Program-made: the position numbers and the translations under genes
Notes under the pieces: generated by a model
The model's input: the letters and a program-made list of their open reading frames with translations, nothing else
Told to the model about the DNA's origin: nothing
Database searches by the model: none
Part shown: piece after piece, positions 8,729 through 18,330 of the stretch
Position numbering within the stretch: the stretch's first letter is position 1
Layout of the letters: every line of letters begins with the position of its first letter
Assembly: GCF_947501225.1 (NCBI RefSeq)
Contig: NZ_CANMUW010000009.1
Span: 1 to 64,000 of the forward strand
Source of the DNA: an uncultured Shewanella sp.
GTDB taxonomy: Bacteria > Pseudomonadota > Gammaproteobacteria > Enterobacterales > Shewanellaceae
Direction: 5' to 3'
DNA length: 64,000 nt

Positions 8729-10258
8729 CTATAGAATCAGCTCCCCAGAGAGGTTCTGGTATAGCTTTGCGCCGGTCCAGAAGGTACCTGCAAAACCTGC
8801 ATAACCGGATGAGGCGTTACAAAAGTAGAGGCCCTTTAGTGAACTGTTATGATTTAATCTCCACAGGTTAAAATACTCCGGTGTCATCGCAGAACCATAT
8901 GAGTTGCCTTCCGGACACCAACAGAAGTTTTCGTTGGTGGTCGGGCTTCCGGTATTTTTGTAAGCTAAATATTCCCTGAAATCCGGGACATAGTGTTTTT
9001 CGACGCTATCCAGGATTGCATCAAATATCTCTCTTTTTCTCTTCCGATACGCCCTGGGATCGCTAAGCTTTAACGCTTTAAAGTATTGGTAATCGGCTAC
9101 GGTTAAAAACTCGATAATCTGTTGTCCTTCGGGTCTGTCCGAGTTGTCATGAGTTAAGAAGCCAGGGGTGGAGATCGCATAACTGGGTGTTGTGTAATCA
9201 TGATGGTTATACATGGTATCGAACGCGATATTAAGGTCACGGTGAGAGGTATGAAAGATATTCCACTTGCCGAATCCGTAGTCCTCTAAATTGATGTCCT
9301 TAACGGCGCAATACGCCATAAAATTGGAGGGTGAATAGGCATAATCTAACTGCTTTCGAACTTTCCAGGAGAACTTCTCCATGCCGATCAGGTGGGCGGC
9401 TTTCTTAGGGTCCATATTGCAGATGATACGCTTTCCCTGATAGCTTACCGCTTCATTGGTGGCAAGGTCTGTCGCTTCCACCGCGACCACCCGATTATTT
9501 TCGATAATAAACTTGTCGACCTCTGTCTGATAGATGATCTGACCACCATTGTCTCTTATCGTGTCGACCAGTGAATTGATGACATGTTCGAAATGCAGGG
9601 TGGGGTAGTAGGCTCCTCTCTGGTACCCGGTAAAAAGCAGGACCCAGGCACAGAATGAAAGTTGGTTGGGCGGGAGTAAAAAATCCGGCCATTGAAGTGC
9701 CAGTAGTGTTTGTGCTTCAAGAGGTAGTTGGTGTTTGTCGAAGACCTCCTGCAAGGTATATCTTATGTTCTTAAAGGCCGTTACCGTTTGTCTCAGGTTG
9801 GTGAATATATTCCTGTAGCGTTCATCGCCCGATAACACGGCTAAGCCATCGGCGGTTCGCCTCACCTCATCGATGAACCCTGTGCATTGCGGCCCATGTG
9901 CAGGGAATAGTGATTTGAGTCTGTTGAGAAGCAGGTCTGTGTCGTAGGGGATATCAAGCTGGAAACCTGGCATCCTCATATGATCAAAGCCCTGAGAATC
10001 GAATGATTCGAAGGTCACCTGTTTATCGAGTTCCAGGCGCTTGAGTACTTTATTGACTGTCTCTCCCTCTCCGCAATTCCAGACATAGTGGAGCTGGGCA
10101 TTAAATCTGTAATGCTTGCCCATAGGGAATGTATGGCCGAAACCACCAGGGTATTGATGAGCCTCAACCATGAGTACTTTGCTGCCGGATTTTGCACTGA
10201 GGGCTCCAAATACCAATGCCGATAAACCGCTACCAACAATTAAATAGTCCACATCCAT
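8729..10258 (-). CDS. Phytoene-desaturase/retinol-saturase-like FAD oxidoreductase
   Basis: A 509-residue protein with the FAD motif (LIVGSGLSALVFGALSAKSG), EAHQYPGGFGHTF typical of the CrtI/retinol saturase group, and a C-terminal GLYFCNASSGYAGFAGTFWTGAKL segment of the same fold. I start it at ATG 10258, which has GGAG six bases upstream and begins directly at the nucleotide-binding strand; an upstream start at 10366 would add 36 unlike residues. It is the first gene of a two-gene unit with the oxidoreductase at 7459-8685. No carotenoid genes are nearby, so a carotenoid role is not supported. Confidence 0.75.
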   Translation of the reverse strand: MDVDYLIVGSGLSALVFGALSAKSGSKVLMVEAHQYPGGFGHTFPMGKHYRFNAQLHYVWNCGEGETVNKVLKRLELDKQVTFESFDSQGFDHMRMPGFQLDIPYDTDLLLNRLKSLFPAHGPQCTGFIDEVRRTADGLAVLSGDERYRNIFTNLRQTVTAFKNIRYTLQEVFDKHQLPLEAQTLLALQWPDFLLPPNQLSFCAWVLLFTGYQRGAYYPTLHFEHVINSLVDTIRDNGGQIIYQTEVDKFIIENNRVVAVEATDLATNEAVSYQGKRIICNMDPKKAAHLIGMEKFSWKVRKQLDYAYSPSNFMAYCAVKDINLEDYGFGKWNIFHTSHRDLNIAFDTMYNHHDYTTPSYAISTPGFLTHDNSDRPEGQQIIEFLTVADYQYFKALKLSDPRAYRKRKREIFDAILDSVEKHYVPDFREYLAYKNTGSPTTNENFCWCPEGNSYGSAMTPEYFNLWRLNHNSSLKGLYFCNASSGYAGFAGTFWTGAKLYQNLSGELIL

Positions 10259-10498
10259 TATCGACTCCGCCTGGTTGGTGAAGGGCAAATTGGGGCTCTG
10301 CTCTTGATCTCTATGAATTTTTTTCACCCATACTATGATTGTAGTGTGCATCAGACAGGCCAGCAAATGAGGTGCTGGCCTTTGAAGCGTTAGAGTTTAA
10401 AATTAATTCTGATATCGCCAAATGGTTAATTGATAATTGTATATTGGAGATAAACTAATTAGGATCACTCCAATATATTCCGTTAAAGACTTAAATTG

Positions 10499-11101
10499 AT
10501 GAACACCGATCTATATTTTATCTATGACTCCCACTGCCCATGGAGCTATGCCGCGACCCTTCTGGTAAATGCTCTTAGTGATGCTTTCCCTGAAATGAAG
10601 ATCCACATGCTTCATTGTGCCCATTTTAATGGTACAGACAGTGCGGGTCAGGAGCAGGTCGATGCAGTTGGTAAACTCAGTGGGGTAAAGTTTGGCAGAG
10701 AACATCTCCGCTATGTGAATAGCCCTAAAAATGCCACCAAAACGGCCAACCTGATGGCATGGATGCAGAATAAACAAGCCGATAAAATGCTGCCCGTATT
10801 AAATGCGCTGCAAAAGGCACACTTTATCGATGGTAACCCACTGGCTTGCAAACATGATTTTACCCGGCTCCTCGAGCAGTATAAGTTGTCTCCGTCGAAT
10901 AAGGTATTCAGGGATGAGTTAAGCAGCGATGCAGAGTCAATTCTTGCCGGTATCGCCGAGATCCAGGAGATGATCGGTACGACGGCATTTCCGGTACTCC
11001 TGTTATCGACGGACGAGAGAGGGATATTTATCGATCACTCTCTCTATCTGGATAAGCCTCTAGCAGTAGTAGAAGCGGTACAAAAAGAGTTAGGCCGTTG
11101 A
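10499..11101 (+). CDS. DsbA-family thioredoxin-fold protein
   Basis: A 200-residue cytoplasmic protein with the thioredoxin-like strand YFIYDSHCPWSY: a CPWS site with a single cysteine, as in the DsbA/HCCA-isomerase/FrnE group. The cis-Pro region is GTTAFPVLLL. With only one active-site Cys it is more likely a glutathione- or thiol-dependent isomerase or reductase than an oxidase. ATG 10499 is preferred to the adjacent TTG at 10496. It is transcribed alone, divergent from the FAD oxidoreductases. Confidence 0.72.
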   Translation: MNTDLYFIYDSHCPWSYAATLLVNALSDAFPEMKIHMLHCAHFNGTDSAGQEQVDAVGKLSGVKFGREHLRYVNSPKNATKTANLMAWMQNKQADKMLPVLNALQKAHFIDGNPLACKHDFTRLLEQYKLSPSNKVFRDELSSDAESILAGIAEIQEMIGTTAFPVLLLSTDERGIFIDHSLYLDKPLAVVEAVQKELGR

Positions 11102-11331
11102 TAAGTTAACCCTTTATGGTCTGTCAGCTGCCAGGCCAACGACTGAGCCAGACAAAGGGTGATTGATGGATTGTCTGTTATAGAGGTCACCGCATGTTCA
11201 TAGGCTATTAAAATGCTTCACTTTTGAGCTCATTCTTCCTTGCTCAACACAGACTGACAGTGATAGGTTTATAATATCAATTAAATAACTCTCCGATGAA
11301 TCCACTTTTTGGCTCTTATACAGGGATAACC

Positions 11332-11556
11332 ATGGATAACGTTGACATTACAGAGTCACAAGAGATCCTGCTTCAAGTTACCAAAATTGTCGAAACTGAG
11401 TGTCCTCAGGACGCCAGCACATTACTGTCGGAGGGCTTCGTGTTGTTGGCAGTCAATACTAATGTGTTTCAAGATAGTGAAAATCGTTTCGTATACTCTC
11501 TCGGCTTCCCTAAGCCCACTGATAAACTGAGTGACTGGGCAAAATCTAATTTTTGA
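11332..11556 (+). CDS. Small hypothetical protein
   Basis: A 74-residue acidic protein beginning MDNVDITESQE. GGGAT lies just upstream of ATG 11332; an in-frame ATG at 11296 would add 12 residues without a better ribosome site. No family is recognised. Its composition and clear start suggest a real gene, but only comparison with other Shewanella genomes could confirm it. Confidence 0.5.
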   Translation: MDNVDITESQEILLQVTKIVETECPQDASTLLSEGFVLLAVNTNVFQDSENRFVYSLGFPKPTDKLSDWAKSNF

Positions 11557-11695
11557 ACGGTCATCGGTTTATCCCAAATAGCTTTGTTGTCGGCCAGCCT
11601 TTAGACACAAGTTGTCTTTCCATCTTTCGGGTGGCGTTAGCCGTCAAGATGATGTTTCGTTTCAACCTGTATATAGTGTTTAATCGTTTCTACCA

Positions 11696-12646
11696 ATGAA
11701 TAGTTTTATGAAAGATAGAATAGGCTCTGTTGAGCGGCAGTCGATATCCGTTGGGATTGTGGCCAATTTAGTCATGGCAATAAGTGGTTGGTTTACTTTT
11801 TATCTCTCAGGATCTCATGCCTTGCTATTGGACGGAAATATGTCATTTATTCTGTTCCTCTCCTCTATAGTGGCTCTGAAGATCTCGAGAATAAAAACCA
11901 TACGTTCAGATAAGTTTCCTTTTGGTTTGTATGTGAGTGAAGCCCTATACTCCCTGATGAAAGGTCTGTTGCTACTGGGAGTGATCATTTCGGCATTGAC
12001 CTCCAATGGCGGTAAGGTTCTCCAATACCTGGAAGGAGAGCCACTTAATATGATAAAAACCGGCCCCATTGTTTACTACGCCATAGCCATGGTGACCATC
12101 TGTTGGGGATTATCGGCATTTTATCGAATACAAAACAGTCGGATCAGGATGGGGAGCGCTATGTTAAAGGTTGACCAAAAGGCCTCATTCATCGATGGGG
12201 TGCTGTCGGCCTCAACCGGTGCCGTACTTGTGGTGATTGGCTTTATTACACCTGGTACAGCGCTGGATTTTCTCCTCTATATCGGTGATGCCTTGTTGGT
12301 ACTGCTTCTCGCTATTGCGATGTTGAATCAGCCTCTGGGTATCATCAAAGGGGCATTTATTGAGCTTGCCGGTGGCAAGTTACAGGACAAGAAACAACAT
12401 CAAGCCATTGAAGGCCGAGTCACACGTCGACTCGAGCAGCTGGGGCTCACTTCTCAAGCTCTTAATATCGGAAAAACGGGGAGTAGTTACCTGGTGATCA
12501 TCAGCCTCTCTTTACTCGAATTGGCCGAACATGACAGCGGAGCCATCATGGATATGAAGGAGTCTTTGACTGCAGAGCTCGCAGAAGAGCTGACCTTTGT
12601 CGATGTTGAGTTAGTATTGTTTAGCATGATGAAAGCACCTCTGTAG
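11696..12646 (+). CDS. Divergent cation diffusion facilitator (CDF) family protein
   Basis: A 316-residue membrane protein with about six hydrophobic segments and a cytoplasmic C-terminal domain at about 225-316, the CDF layout. The first metal-site helix reads LLLDGNMSF where active transporters usually have a D or H four residues after the first Asp, and the second reads VDQKASFIDG. The canonical His/Asp quartet is therefore only partly present, and transport specificity cannot be predicted. It is unrelated in detail to the DmeF-type exporter at 26915. Confidence 0.7.
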   Translation: MNSFMKDRIGSVERQSISVGIVANLVMAISGWFTFYLSGSHALLLDGNMSFILFLSSIVALKISRIKTIRSDKFPFGLYVSEALYSLMKGLLLLGVIISALTSNGGKVLQYLEGEPLNMIKTGPIVYYAIAMVTICWGLSAFYRIQNSRIRMGSAMLKVDQKASFIDGVLSASTGAVLVVIGFITPGTALDFLLYIGDALLVLLLAIAMLNQPLGIIKGAFIELAGGKLQDKKQHQAIEGRVTRRLEQLGLTSQALNIGKTGSSYLVIISLSLLELAEHDSGAIMDMKESLTAELAEELTFVDVELVLFSMMKAPL

Positions 12647-12740
12647 GATAGTCAGCTGATCGTTTTATAGAAACGCCATAAATGAGCGTGATTATTTCGT
12701 TCAAATAAAAGCACTTTTAATAGAAAGGTTTGGAGAAAGG

Positions 12741-13208
12741 ATGTCTGAGTATACTGCTGTTATTAGATGGGAGCGTAGTGAAGAAGAGTGCTTCACCGAT
12801 AACCAATATAGCCGGGGTCATAATTGGGAGTTTGACGGAGGTGTTATCGTGCCCGCATCATCCTCTCCTCATGTCGTTCCGCTTCCATTTTCTGTCGAGG
12901 CGAACGTTGACCCGGAGGAGGCATTTATAGCAGCCCTTTCCAGTTGCCATATGCTGGTGTTTCTCTCTATCGCCGCTAAACGTAAATATGTTGTTGAAAA
13001 TTACCTCGATAAAGCCGTAGGCGTCATGGAGGAGGACAGCAACGGCAAAACATGGGTGTCGAGAGTGACCTTAAGGCCTGAGATAGAATTTTCCGGTGAA
13101 CGTCAACCGACAATAGATCAGTTGAAGAAGATGCACCATCTCGCTCACGAAAACTGTTTTATCGCCAACTCAGTGAAAACAGAGGTGACGACAGAAATTA
13201 TCGCCTGA
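12741..13208 (+). CDS. OsmC/Ohr family peroxiredoxin-like protein
   Basis: A 155-residue protein with the two OsmC-family redox cysteines in SSCHMLVFLS and HENCFIANS, the spacing expected for thiol-dependent hydroperoxide reduction in the cytoplasm. GGAGAAAGG lies directly before ATG 12741. This subtype (EEECFTDNQYSRGH) is the general OsmC branch rather than Ohr. It appears monocistronic. Confidence 0.88.
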   Translation: MSEYTAVIRWERSEEECFTDNQYSRGHNWEFDGGVIVPASSSPHVVPLPFSVEANVDPEEAFIAALSSCHMLVFLSIAAKRKYVVENYLDKAVGVMEEDSNGKTWVSRVTLRPEIEFSGERQPTIDQLKKMHHLAHENCFIANSVKTEVTTEIIA

Positions 13209-13338
13209 TGTTCAGTTATTGATGGTGACGGGTATGCTGCCGCAGCACCTACGACATCGATTCAGGGGGGGACCGGCTATATGGCAAAAGTGATTGTTCA
13301 ACAGAACAAGTAGGTATCGAATAGGGTGAGGGGCGTTT

Positions 13339-14712
13339 CTAGGGCCAAAATAGCCAGACAAACACTGACAGAACGACAATACAGATGAGGTTGAGTATGA
13401 CCCCGGTTCTCATCATCTCCCGTTGCTTGATGTGCCCCGAAGAAAAAACTATTGCGTTGGGTGGAGTGGCAACGGGTAACATAAATGCACAGGACGCCGC
13501 GATACCTATCAATGCCGATAGGATCACCGGTGATACACCCAGCACTTCTGCGATTGAGGCAAATATAGGTACAAGCAGAGCGGTACTGGCCGTGTTACTG
13601 GCAAACTCTGTCAGAAACACCACGAAGGTGGCGACCATCAGCAGGATGATGAAAAGATCTGCCTGCTGCAGGTAATCACTTAAATTTTGAGCGAGAAATA
13701 CACTGGTTCCTGTCTCCTTCAATACATTGCTGAGGCAGATCCCGCCACCGAACAGCAGTAATACCCCCCAGTCAGTTGTTTCATCGATATCTTTCCATTT
13801 TACGACCCTGGCCAGGCTTAACATGATGATGGCAAGCAGAGCGACCAGACTATCAAATCTGCTATATCCACCAAGAAAGGCGTTGAGTGGTTTGCTGAAT
13901 ATCCATAGGGTCACTGTGATACAGAAGATGATAAAGGTGGTGATCTTGGCGCTACTCCATCTTACCTGCTCGCGGGGAATGGTGAAGGTATAGCTCAGGT
14001 TTGGTTTCAGCATCAGATAAAGAAGGCTGACTGCGATGGGGAGCAGAAGAAGGGTGATCGGCAGGCCCAGCATCATCCACTCTGTGAAGCTCAGACCCAC
14101 TTCAGCTGCCGCGATGGCATTAGGCGGACTGCCCACTATGGTGGCTATCCCACCTATGCTGGCACAGTAGGCTATTCCCAGAAGAACAAAAACATAGGTG
14201 TTGTGGTCGTCCTGCTCATCGACTTTGGCTAAAATTCCGAGTACCAATGGTAACATCATCGCCGTTGTGGCCGTGTTGCTGATCCACATAGATAGAACAG
14301 CTGTTACGGCAAATAGCATAATAACCGCAATGCTCATCTTTCCGTTGGCGAGTTGTAATACTTTATCTGCGATGACTCTATCTACCCGCTGCCGGTGTAG
14401 CGCAGCAGCAAGCGCGAAACCTCCCAGAAACAGAAATATGATTGGATTGGCAAAGCTACCCAGCGCCTCCGGGGTTTCAAGGACACCGAATATAGCGGCC
14501 AGCACAGGCACGAATAGAGCTGTGATCGATACATGAATGGCCTCTGTCAGCCACAATATGGCGATAAAGGTGAGCAGACTCAGACCCGTTACGATATCGG
14601 CTTCAAAAGGCAATGTATTTAACATGAACAGGAACAGAAGCACGTCGGCAAGAAAAATAAGGCTCTTGCGGTGTAACAACCAATCTTTGATGGCGAGCCA
14701 TACGCTTCTCAT
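13339..14712 (-). CDS. DASS/SLC13-family anion:sodium symporter
   Basis: A 457-residue inner-membrane protein with about eleven hydrophobic segments and the paired signature motifs of divalent-anion:Na+ symporters: [12 protein letters not shown] in the first half and [12 protein letters not shown] plus the ATPPNAI loop in the second. Family members carry C4-dicarboxylates, citrate or sulfate; the substrate is not resolved here. It converges with the OsmC gene and is followed by no obvious terminator. Confidence 0.86.
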   Translation of the reverse strand: MRSVWLAIKDWLLHRKSLIFLADVLLFLFMLNTLPFEADIVTGLSLLTFIAILWLTEAIHVSITALFVPVLAAIFGVLETPEALGSFANPIIFLFLGGFALAAALHRQRVDRVIADKVLQLANGKMSIAVIMLFAVTAVLSMWISNTATTAMMLPLVLGILAKVDEQDDHNTYVFVLLGIAYCASIGGIATIVGSPPNAIAAAEVGLSFTEWMMLGLPITLLLLPIAVSLLYLMLKPNLSYTFTIPREQVRWSSAKITTFIIFCITVTLWIFSKPLNAFLGGYSRFDSLVALLAIIMLSLARVVKWKDIDETTDWGVLLLFGGGICLSNVLKETGTSVFLAQNLSDYLQQADLFIILLMVATFVVFLTEFASNTASTALLVPIFASIAEVLGVSPVILSALIGIAASCAFMLPVATPPNAIVFSSGHIKQREMMRTGVILNLICIVVLSVFVWLFWP

Positions 14713-15120
14713 ATGCTTTCCTTAGCACAGTAATGTTGTGATACGCCTACGCGGGAAGAGAGAGTGATTTGGCCCACATAGTTTATGAGTTTTCCGCTGG
14801 TACTAGTATTACACAATTAAGAGTAATTACCGGAAATTAAACTGAAAAAGCGTTGGAAATATGTTGTGATAAGCACCTGCATACTAAGACTGTCAGCTGT
14901 TAAGCCTGTTTAACTGAAATCTATTGCCTTTATTCGCATTTAAACAGTTGACCGGAGCTCTTGTCCTGTTTTAAAAAGATGTTCTAATGGGTAGAAGAGC
15001 AACGGGGCTAACATCACTTAACTCGATAGGGTTTCAAACGATAAGTCTCATCGAGCTATGACTTTATTTGAAAAACTACACATAGAGTGCTTTTGACAGT
15101 TAATTTCATTTGACAAAAAG
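14713..15120. other. Intergenic region between the DASS transporter and psrA
   Basis: No coding sequence is seen. The plus-strand TTGACA at about 15110-15115, followed 17 bases later by TAATTT, is the likely psrA promoter. The rest is AT-rich and presumably holds the promoter of the divergent transporter gene. Confidence 0.45.
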
Positions 15121-15153
15121 TAAACCAATGTTTAATTTAAACAGGTGTTTAAA
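15121..15153 (+). promoter_or_regulatory. Two tandem PsrA-like operators
   Basis: Two palindromes of the form AAAC-N4-GTTT lie in tandem: TAAACCAATGTTTA at 15121-15134 and TTTAAACAGGTGTTTAAA at 15136-15153, with centres about 17 bp apart. They lie over and just after the candidate promoter and 22 bases before psrA. Pseudomonas PsrA binds (G/C)AAAC-N2-4-GTTT(G/C), so autoregulation of psrA-fadE, relieved by long-chain fatty acids, is the likely role. Confidence 0.75.
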
Positions 15154-15174
15154 ATAGAGTCATAAGGTCACGGA

Positions 15175-15810
15175 ATGGCAAATCGATCCGATACTAAAAC
15201 TAGAATACTGGATGCTGCAGAGAAATTGTTTGCAGAGCGGGGCTTTTCTGAAACCTCCTTACGCCTGATCACCAGTAAAGCGGAGGTCAACCTGGCTTCT
15301 GTAAATTATCATTTTGGTTCAAAAAAAGAGTTGATACGAGCAGTATTAGCTCGATACCTGGATGTCTTCATGCCGATCGCGTCTTCGGAGATCGTCAGAT
15401 TGCAGGCATCGGATAGCAATGCCTCACTCAACGATATTTTCTCAATACTAGTCGAACCTCTACTAGAGTTAAATAAAGTCAGAGCAGAGGGGACGAGTAC
15501 TTTCCTTCAGCTTCTGGGTCGTGGCTACATCGAGAGCCAGGGTCACCTGCGCTGGTTTATTACAACACATTACGGTGAACATTTAGATCAGTTTGTGAAA
15601 GCGGTGGCCGATAGCGCACCTCATATTCCACCCGCTGAGATGTTCTGGCGTTTACACTTTACCTTAGGTACCGTCGTATTCACCATGGCTTCGGCCGATG
15701 CGTTGATCGAGATTGCCGCCGCAGACTTCAATGAACAAAACAATATAGAGACGGTGATCCGCAAAGTGATCCCATACCTCTCTGCCGGTGTGTCAGTTCC
15801 TGTTAAATAA
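15175..15810 (+). CDS. psrA: TetR-family fatty-acid regulator PsrA
   Basis: A 211-residue TetR regulator. The N-terminal helix-turn-helix spans about residues 9-55 (ILDAAEKLFAERGFSETSLRLITSKA, then NYHFGSKKEL), followed by a helical ligand domain. The gene lies 23 bases upstream of fadE on the same strand, the arrangement of Shewanella PsrA, which represses fatty-acid degradation genes until bound by acyl ligands. Two AAAC-N4-GTTT palindromes overlap its promoter. The name rests on context, operators and overall likeness. Confidence 0.8.
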   Translation: MANRSDTKTRILDAAEKLFAERGFSETSLRLITSKAEVNLASVNYHFGSKKELIRAVLARYLDVFMPIASSEIVRLQASDSNASLNDIFSILVEPLLELNKVRAEGTSTFLQLLGRGYIESQGHLRWFITTHYGEHLDQFVKAVADSAPHIPPAEMFWRLHFTLGTVVFTMASADALIEIAAADFNEQNNIETVIRKVIPYLSAGVSVPVK

Positions 15811-15833
15811 GGCACAAAACAAAAGGTAATATC

Positions 15834-18110
15834 ATGACTCTACTCATACTTGCACTACTTGTAATTATTGTGCTCTTTGGTGTCAAAAACATCAGGATGC
15901 AGCTTATCACTCGTCCGATTTTCTCTTTCTTCAAGAAGCTACTGCCACCTCTGTCTGATACAGAAAAAGAGGCGATGGAAGCCGGAGATGTCTGGTGGGA
16001 GGGGGAGCTGTTCAGAGGCAAGCCTAACTGGGAGACGCTTCACAGCTATGGCAAGCCAAAATTAACGGATGAGGAGCAGGACTTTATCGACAATCAGGTT
16101 ATGACGGCATTAACCATGATTGACGATTTCGATATCGTACACAAGCGTAAAGACCTACCACCGGAGCTGTGGGAATACTTTAAGAAAGAGGGATTTTTTG
16201 CGCTGATCATTCCAAAGCAATATGGGGGTAAGGCCTTCTCGGCTTACGCTAACTCGACCATTGTCGCTAAACTTGCCAGCCGAAGTGTCAGTGCTGCGGT
16301 GACCGTCATGGTGCCAAACTCATTAGGTCCGGGAGAGTTACTCACACATTATGGTACTCAGGAGCAACGTGATAACTGGCTTCCCAAGCTTGCTTGTGGT
16401 GAAGCGGTGCCCTGTTTTGCATTGACCGGTCCCGAAGCGGGCTCCGATGCCGGTGCGATTCCCGATGAGGGGATTGTCTGCCGTCAGGAGTTTGAAGGTG
16501 AAGAGGTATTAGGGTTAAAGCTAAACTGGGATAAACGTTACATCACATTGGCGCCGGTTGCTACTGTGCTGGGACTTGCGTTCCAGATGCGCGATCCAGA
16601 CGGCTTATTGGGTGATAAAGAAGCACTCGGTATCACTTGTGCGTTAATTCCGACGGATCACCCCGGCGTTAAAGTCGGACAGCGTCATAACCCACTCAGT
16701 ATGGCGTTTATGAATGGCACCACACATGGTGAAGATGTTTTCATTCCACTGGATTGGATAATTGGTGGTCCCCAATATGCGGGCAGAGGTTGGAGAATGC
16801 TGGTGGAGTGTCTCTCTGCCGGCCGTGGCATCTCATTGCCTGCATTGGCGACGGCTTGTGGTCATACCGCGACAAAGACCACGACCGCTTACAGTTATGT
16901 GCGCCATCAATTCGGCCTGGCTATCGGGCAGTTCGAAGGCGTTCAGGAAGCATTGGCAAGAATCGTTGCCAACACCTATCAGCTCGAAGCGGCGAGGCGA
17001 CTTACCACTACGGGTATTGACCTGAAAGTGAAGCCATCTGTGGTCACTGCGATAGCCAAGTACCATATGACAGAGATGAGTCGCGATGTGCTCAACGATG
17101 CGATGGATATTCAATCGGGCAAGGGGATACAACTTGGCCCCAAGAATTACCTGGGCCATGCCTATATGGCTAACCCTATTTCGATCACCGTCGAAGGGGC
17201 AAACATCCTGACCCGTAGCTTGATGATCTTTGGTCAGGGGGCAACACGTTGTCACCCATATGTACTGGCCGAGATGGAAACTGCAGCCATGGAAGACTCG
17301 GTTGCTGCACTTGAAAGATTCGACTCTCTGCTGCTTGGACATATCGGCTATGGTGCAAGAAATGCGTTTAGTTCACTGTTTTGCGCATTAACGGGCAGCC
17401 GTTTTAACCAGTCTCCTGTCAGCGGTGAGACGCAGCAGTACTATAAGGATATGAGCAGACTGTCTTCAGGATTGGCCTTTATCACAGATCTTTCCATGTT
17501 GATCATGGGGGGAGATCTGAAGCGTAAAGAGATGTTATCTGCCAGATTAGGGGATGTACTGAGCGAGTTATACTTAGCATCGGCTACTCTGAAGCTGTTT
17601 GAAGATAACGGCCGCCAGCAAGATGATCTTCCGGCAGTGCGGTTTGTGATGACGACCCGGTTACAAAAAGCGGCTCAAGCGCTGGAGGGGGCACTACGCA
17701 ACTTCCCTAACCGTCCGGTTGCATGGGTAATGAGAGCCTTGATCTTCCCGATCGGCAACCACTTTAATGGCCCAAGTGATAGGATGACTATAGATTTAGC
17801 AAGAGGAATACTCCAACCCGGGCCAGCACGGGACAGGCTCACATTCTTATGCCCGGAGTTCGAGGGCGATAAAGGTGGTATAGCAGAGGTTGAAGATGCT
17901 TTCCTTGCACAATTCGAGTGTCGTAATACATACAAGAAGATCAAGAAGGCGCAGCGGGCCGGTACCTTACCTAAGAAATTAAGCAATATGGCGCTATTTG
18001 AGATGGCACTTGAGGTATCGGTGATCAACAAAGGTGAGTTTGAAGCGATTGTCAATGCAGATAAGCTCAGGCAGATTGCGATTCATGTGGATGATTTCAA
18101 AACACTGTAA
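15834..18110 (+). CDS. fadE: Acyl-CoA dehydrogenase FadE
   Basis: A 758-residue long acyl-CoA dehydrogenase of the E. coli FadE type, much larger than the usual 400-residue enzymes. A hydrophobic N-terminal segment (about 1-20) suggests membrane attachment. The dehydrogenase core shows FALTGPEAGSDAG and the C-terminal part is the FadE-specific extension (DUF1974). It catalyses the first, FAD-dependent step of beta-oxidation. It is co-transcribed with psrA and ends at a strong hairpin. Confidence 0.93.
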   Translation: MTLLILALLVIIVLFGVKNIRMQLITRPIFSFFKKLLPPLSDTEKEAMEAGDVWWEGELFRGKPNWETLHSYGKPKLTDEEQDFIDNQVMTALTMIDDFDIVHKRKDLPPELWEYFKKEGFFALIIPKQYGGKAFSAYANSTIVAKLASRSVSAAVTVMVPNSLGPGELLTHYGTQEQRDNWLPKLACGEAVPCFALTGPEAGSDAGAIPDEGIVCRQEFEGEEVLGLKLNWDKRYITLAPVATVLGLAFQMRDPDGLLGDKEALGITCALIPTDHPGVKVGQRHNPLSMAFMNGTTHGEDVFIPLDWIIGGPQYAGRGWRMLVECLSAGRGISLPALATACGHTATKTTTAYSYVRHQFGLAIGQFEGVQEALARIVANTYQLEAARRLTTTGIDLKVKPSVVTAIAKYHMTEMSRDVLNDAMDIQSGKGIQLGPKNYLGHAYMANPISITVEGANILTRSLMIFGQGATRCHPYVLAEMETAAMEDSVAALERFDSLLLGHIGYGARNAFSSLFCALTGSRFNQSPVSGETQQYYKDMSRLSSGLAFITDLSMLIMGGDLKRKEMLSARLGDVLSELYLASATLKLFEDNGRQQDDLPAVRFVMTTRLQKAAQALEGALRNFPNRPVAWVMRALIFPIGNHFNGPSDRMTIDLARGILQPGPARDRLTFLCPEFEGDKGGIAEVEDAFLAQFECRNTYKKIKKAQRAGTLPKKLSNMALFEMALEVSVINKGEFEAIVNADKLRQIAIHVDDFKTL

Positions 18111-18153
18111 CGTCAGAATAAATAAGGTCTGATCACAAGATCATTCAGGAGTT

Positions 18154-18181
18154 AAAAAGGTACCCCGGGGGTACCTTTTTT
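18154..18181 (+). terminator. Rho-independent terminator of psrA-fadE
   Basis: AAAAAGGTACCCC pairs with GGGGTACCTTTTT and a T run ends the hairpin, about 44 bases after the fadE stop codon. The flanking A and T runs would let it work on both strands. Confidence 0.9.
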
Positions 18182-18281
18182 GTATCTGGTAAAGACTCAG
18201 GCAGCTCTCTTCTTTTGGATGAAAACGAACATAAGATGTGGTAATTTCGACCAATGCCAGCTGTTTTGCGGGCTGTCAGAC

Positions 18282-18316
18282 AAAAAAAAGGTACGCATCT
18301 GCGTACCTTTTTTATT
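18282..18316 (-). terminator. Rho-independent terminator of pykA
   Basis: An A-rich run, then GGTACGCA and TGCGTACC with a two-base loop, then a T run. It lies about 15 bases after the pykA stop codon on the minus strand and is symmetric enough to work both ways. It shares the GGTAC core with the fadE terminator about 100 bases away. Confidence 0.9.
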
Positions 18317-18330
18317 GAGCTGAATCGAAA

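Noticed and set aside
8729..10258. Carotenoid phytoene desaturase
   Set aside because: No crtB, crtE or other carotenoid gene is nearby; only a superfamily call is justified.
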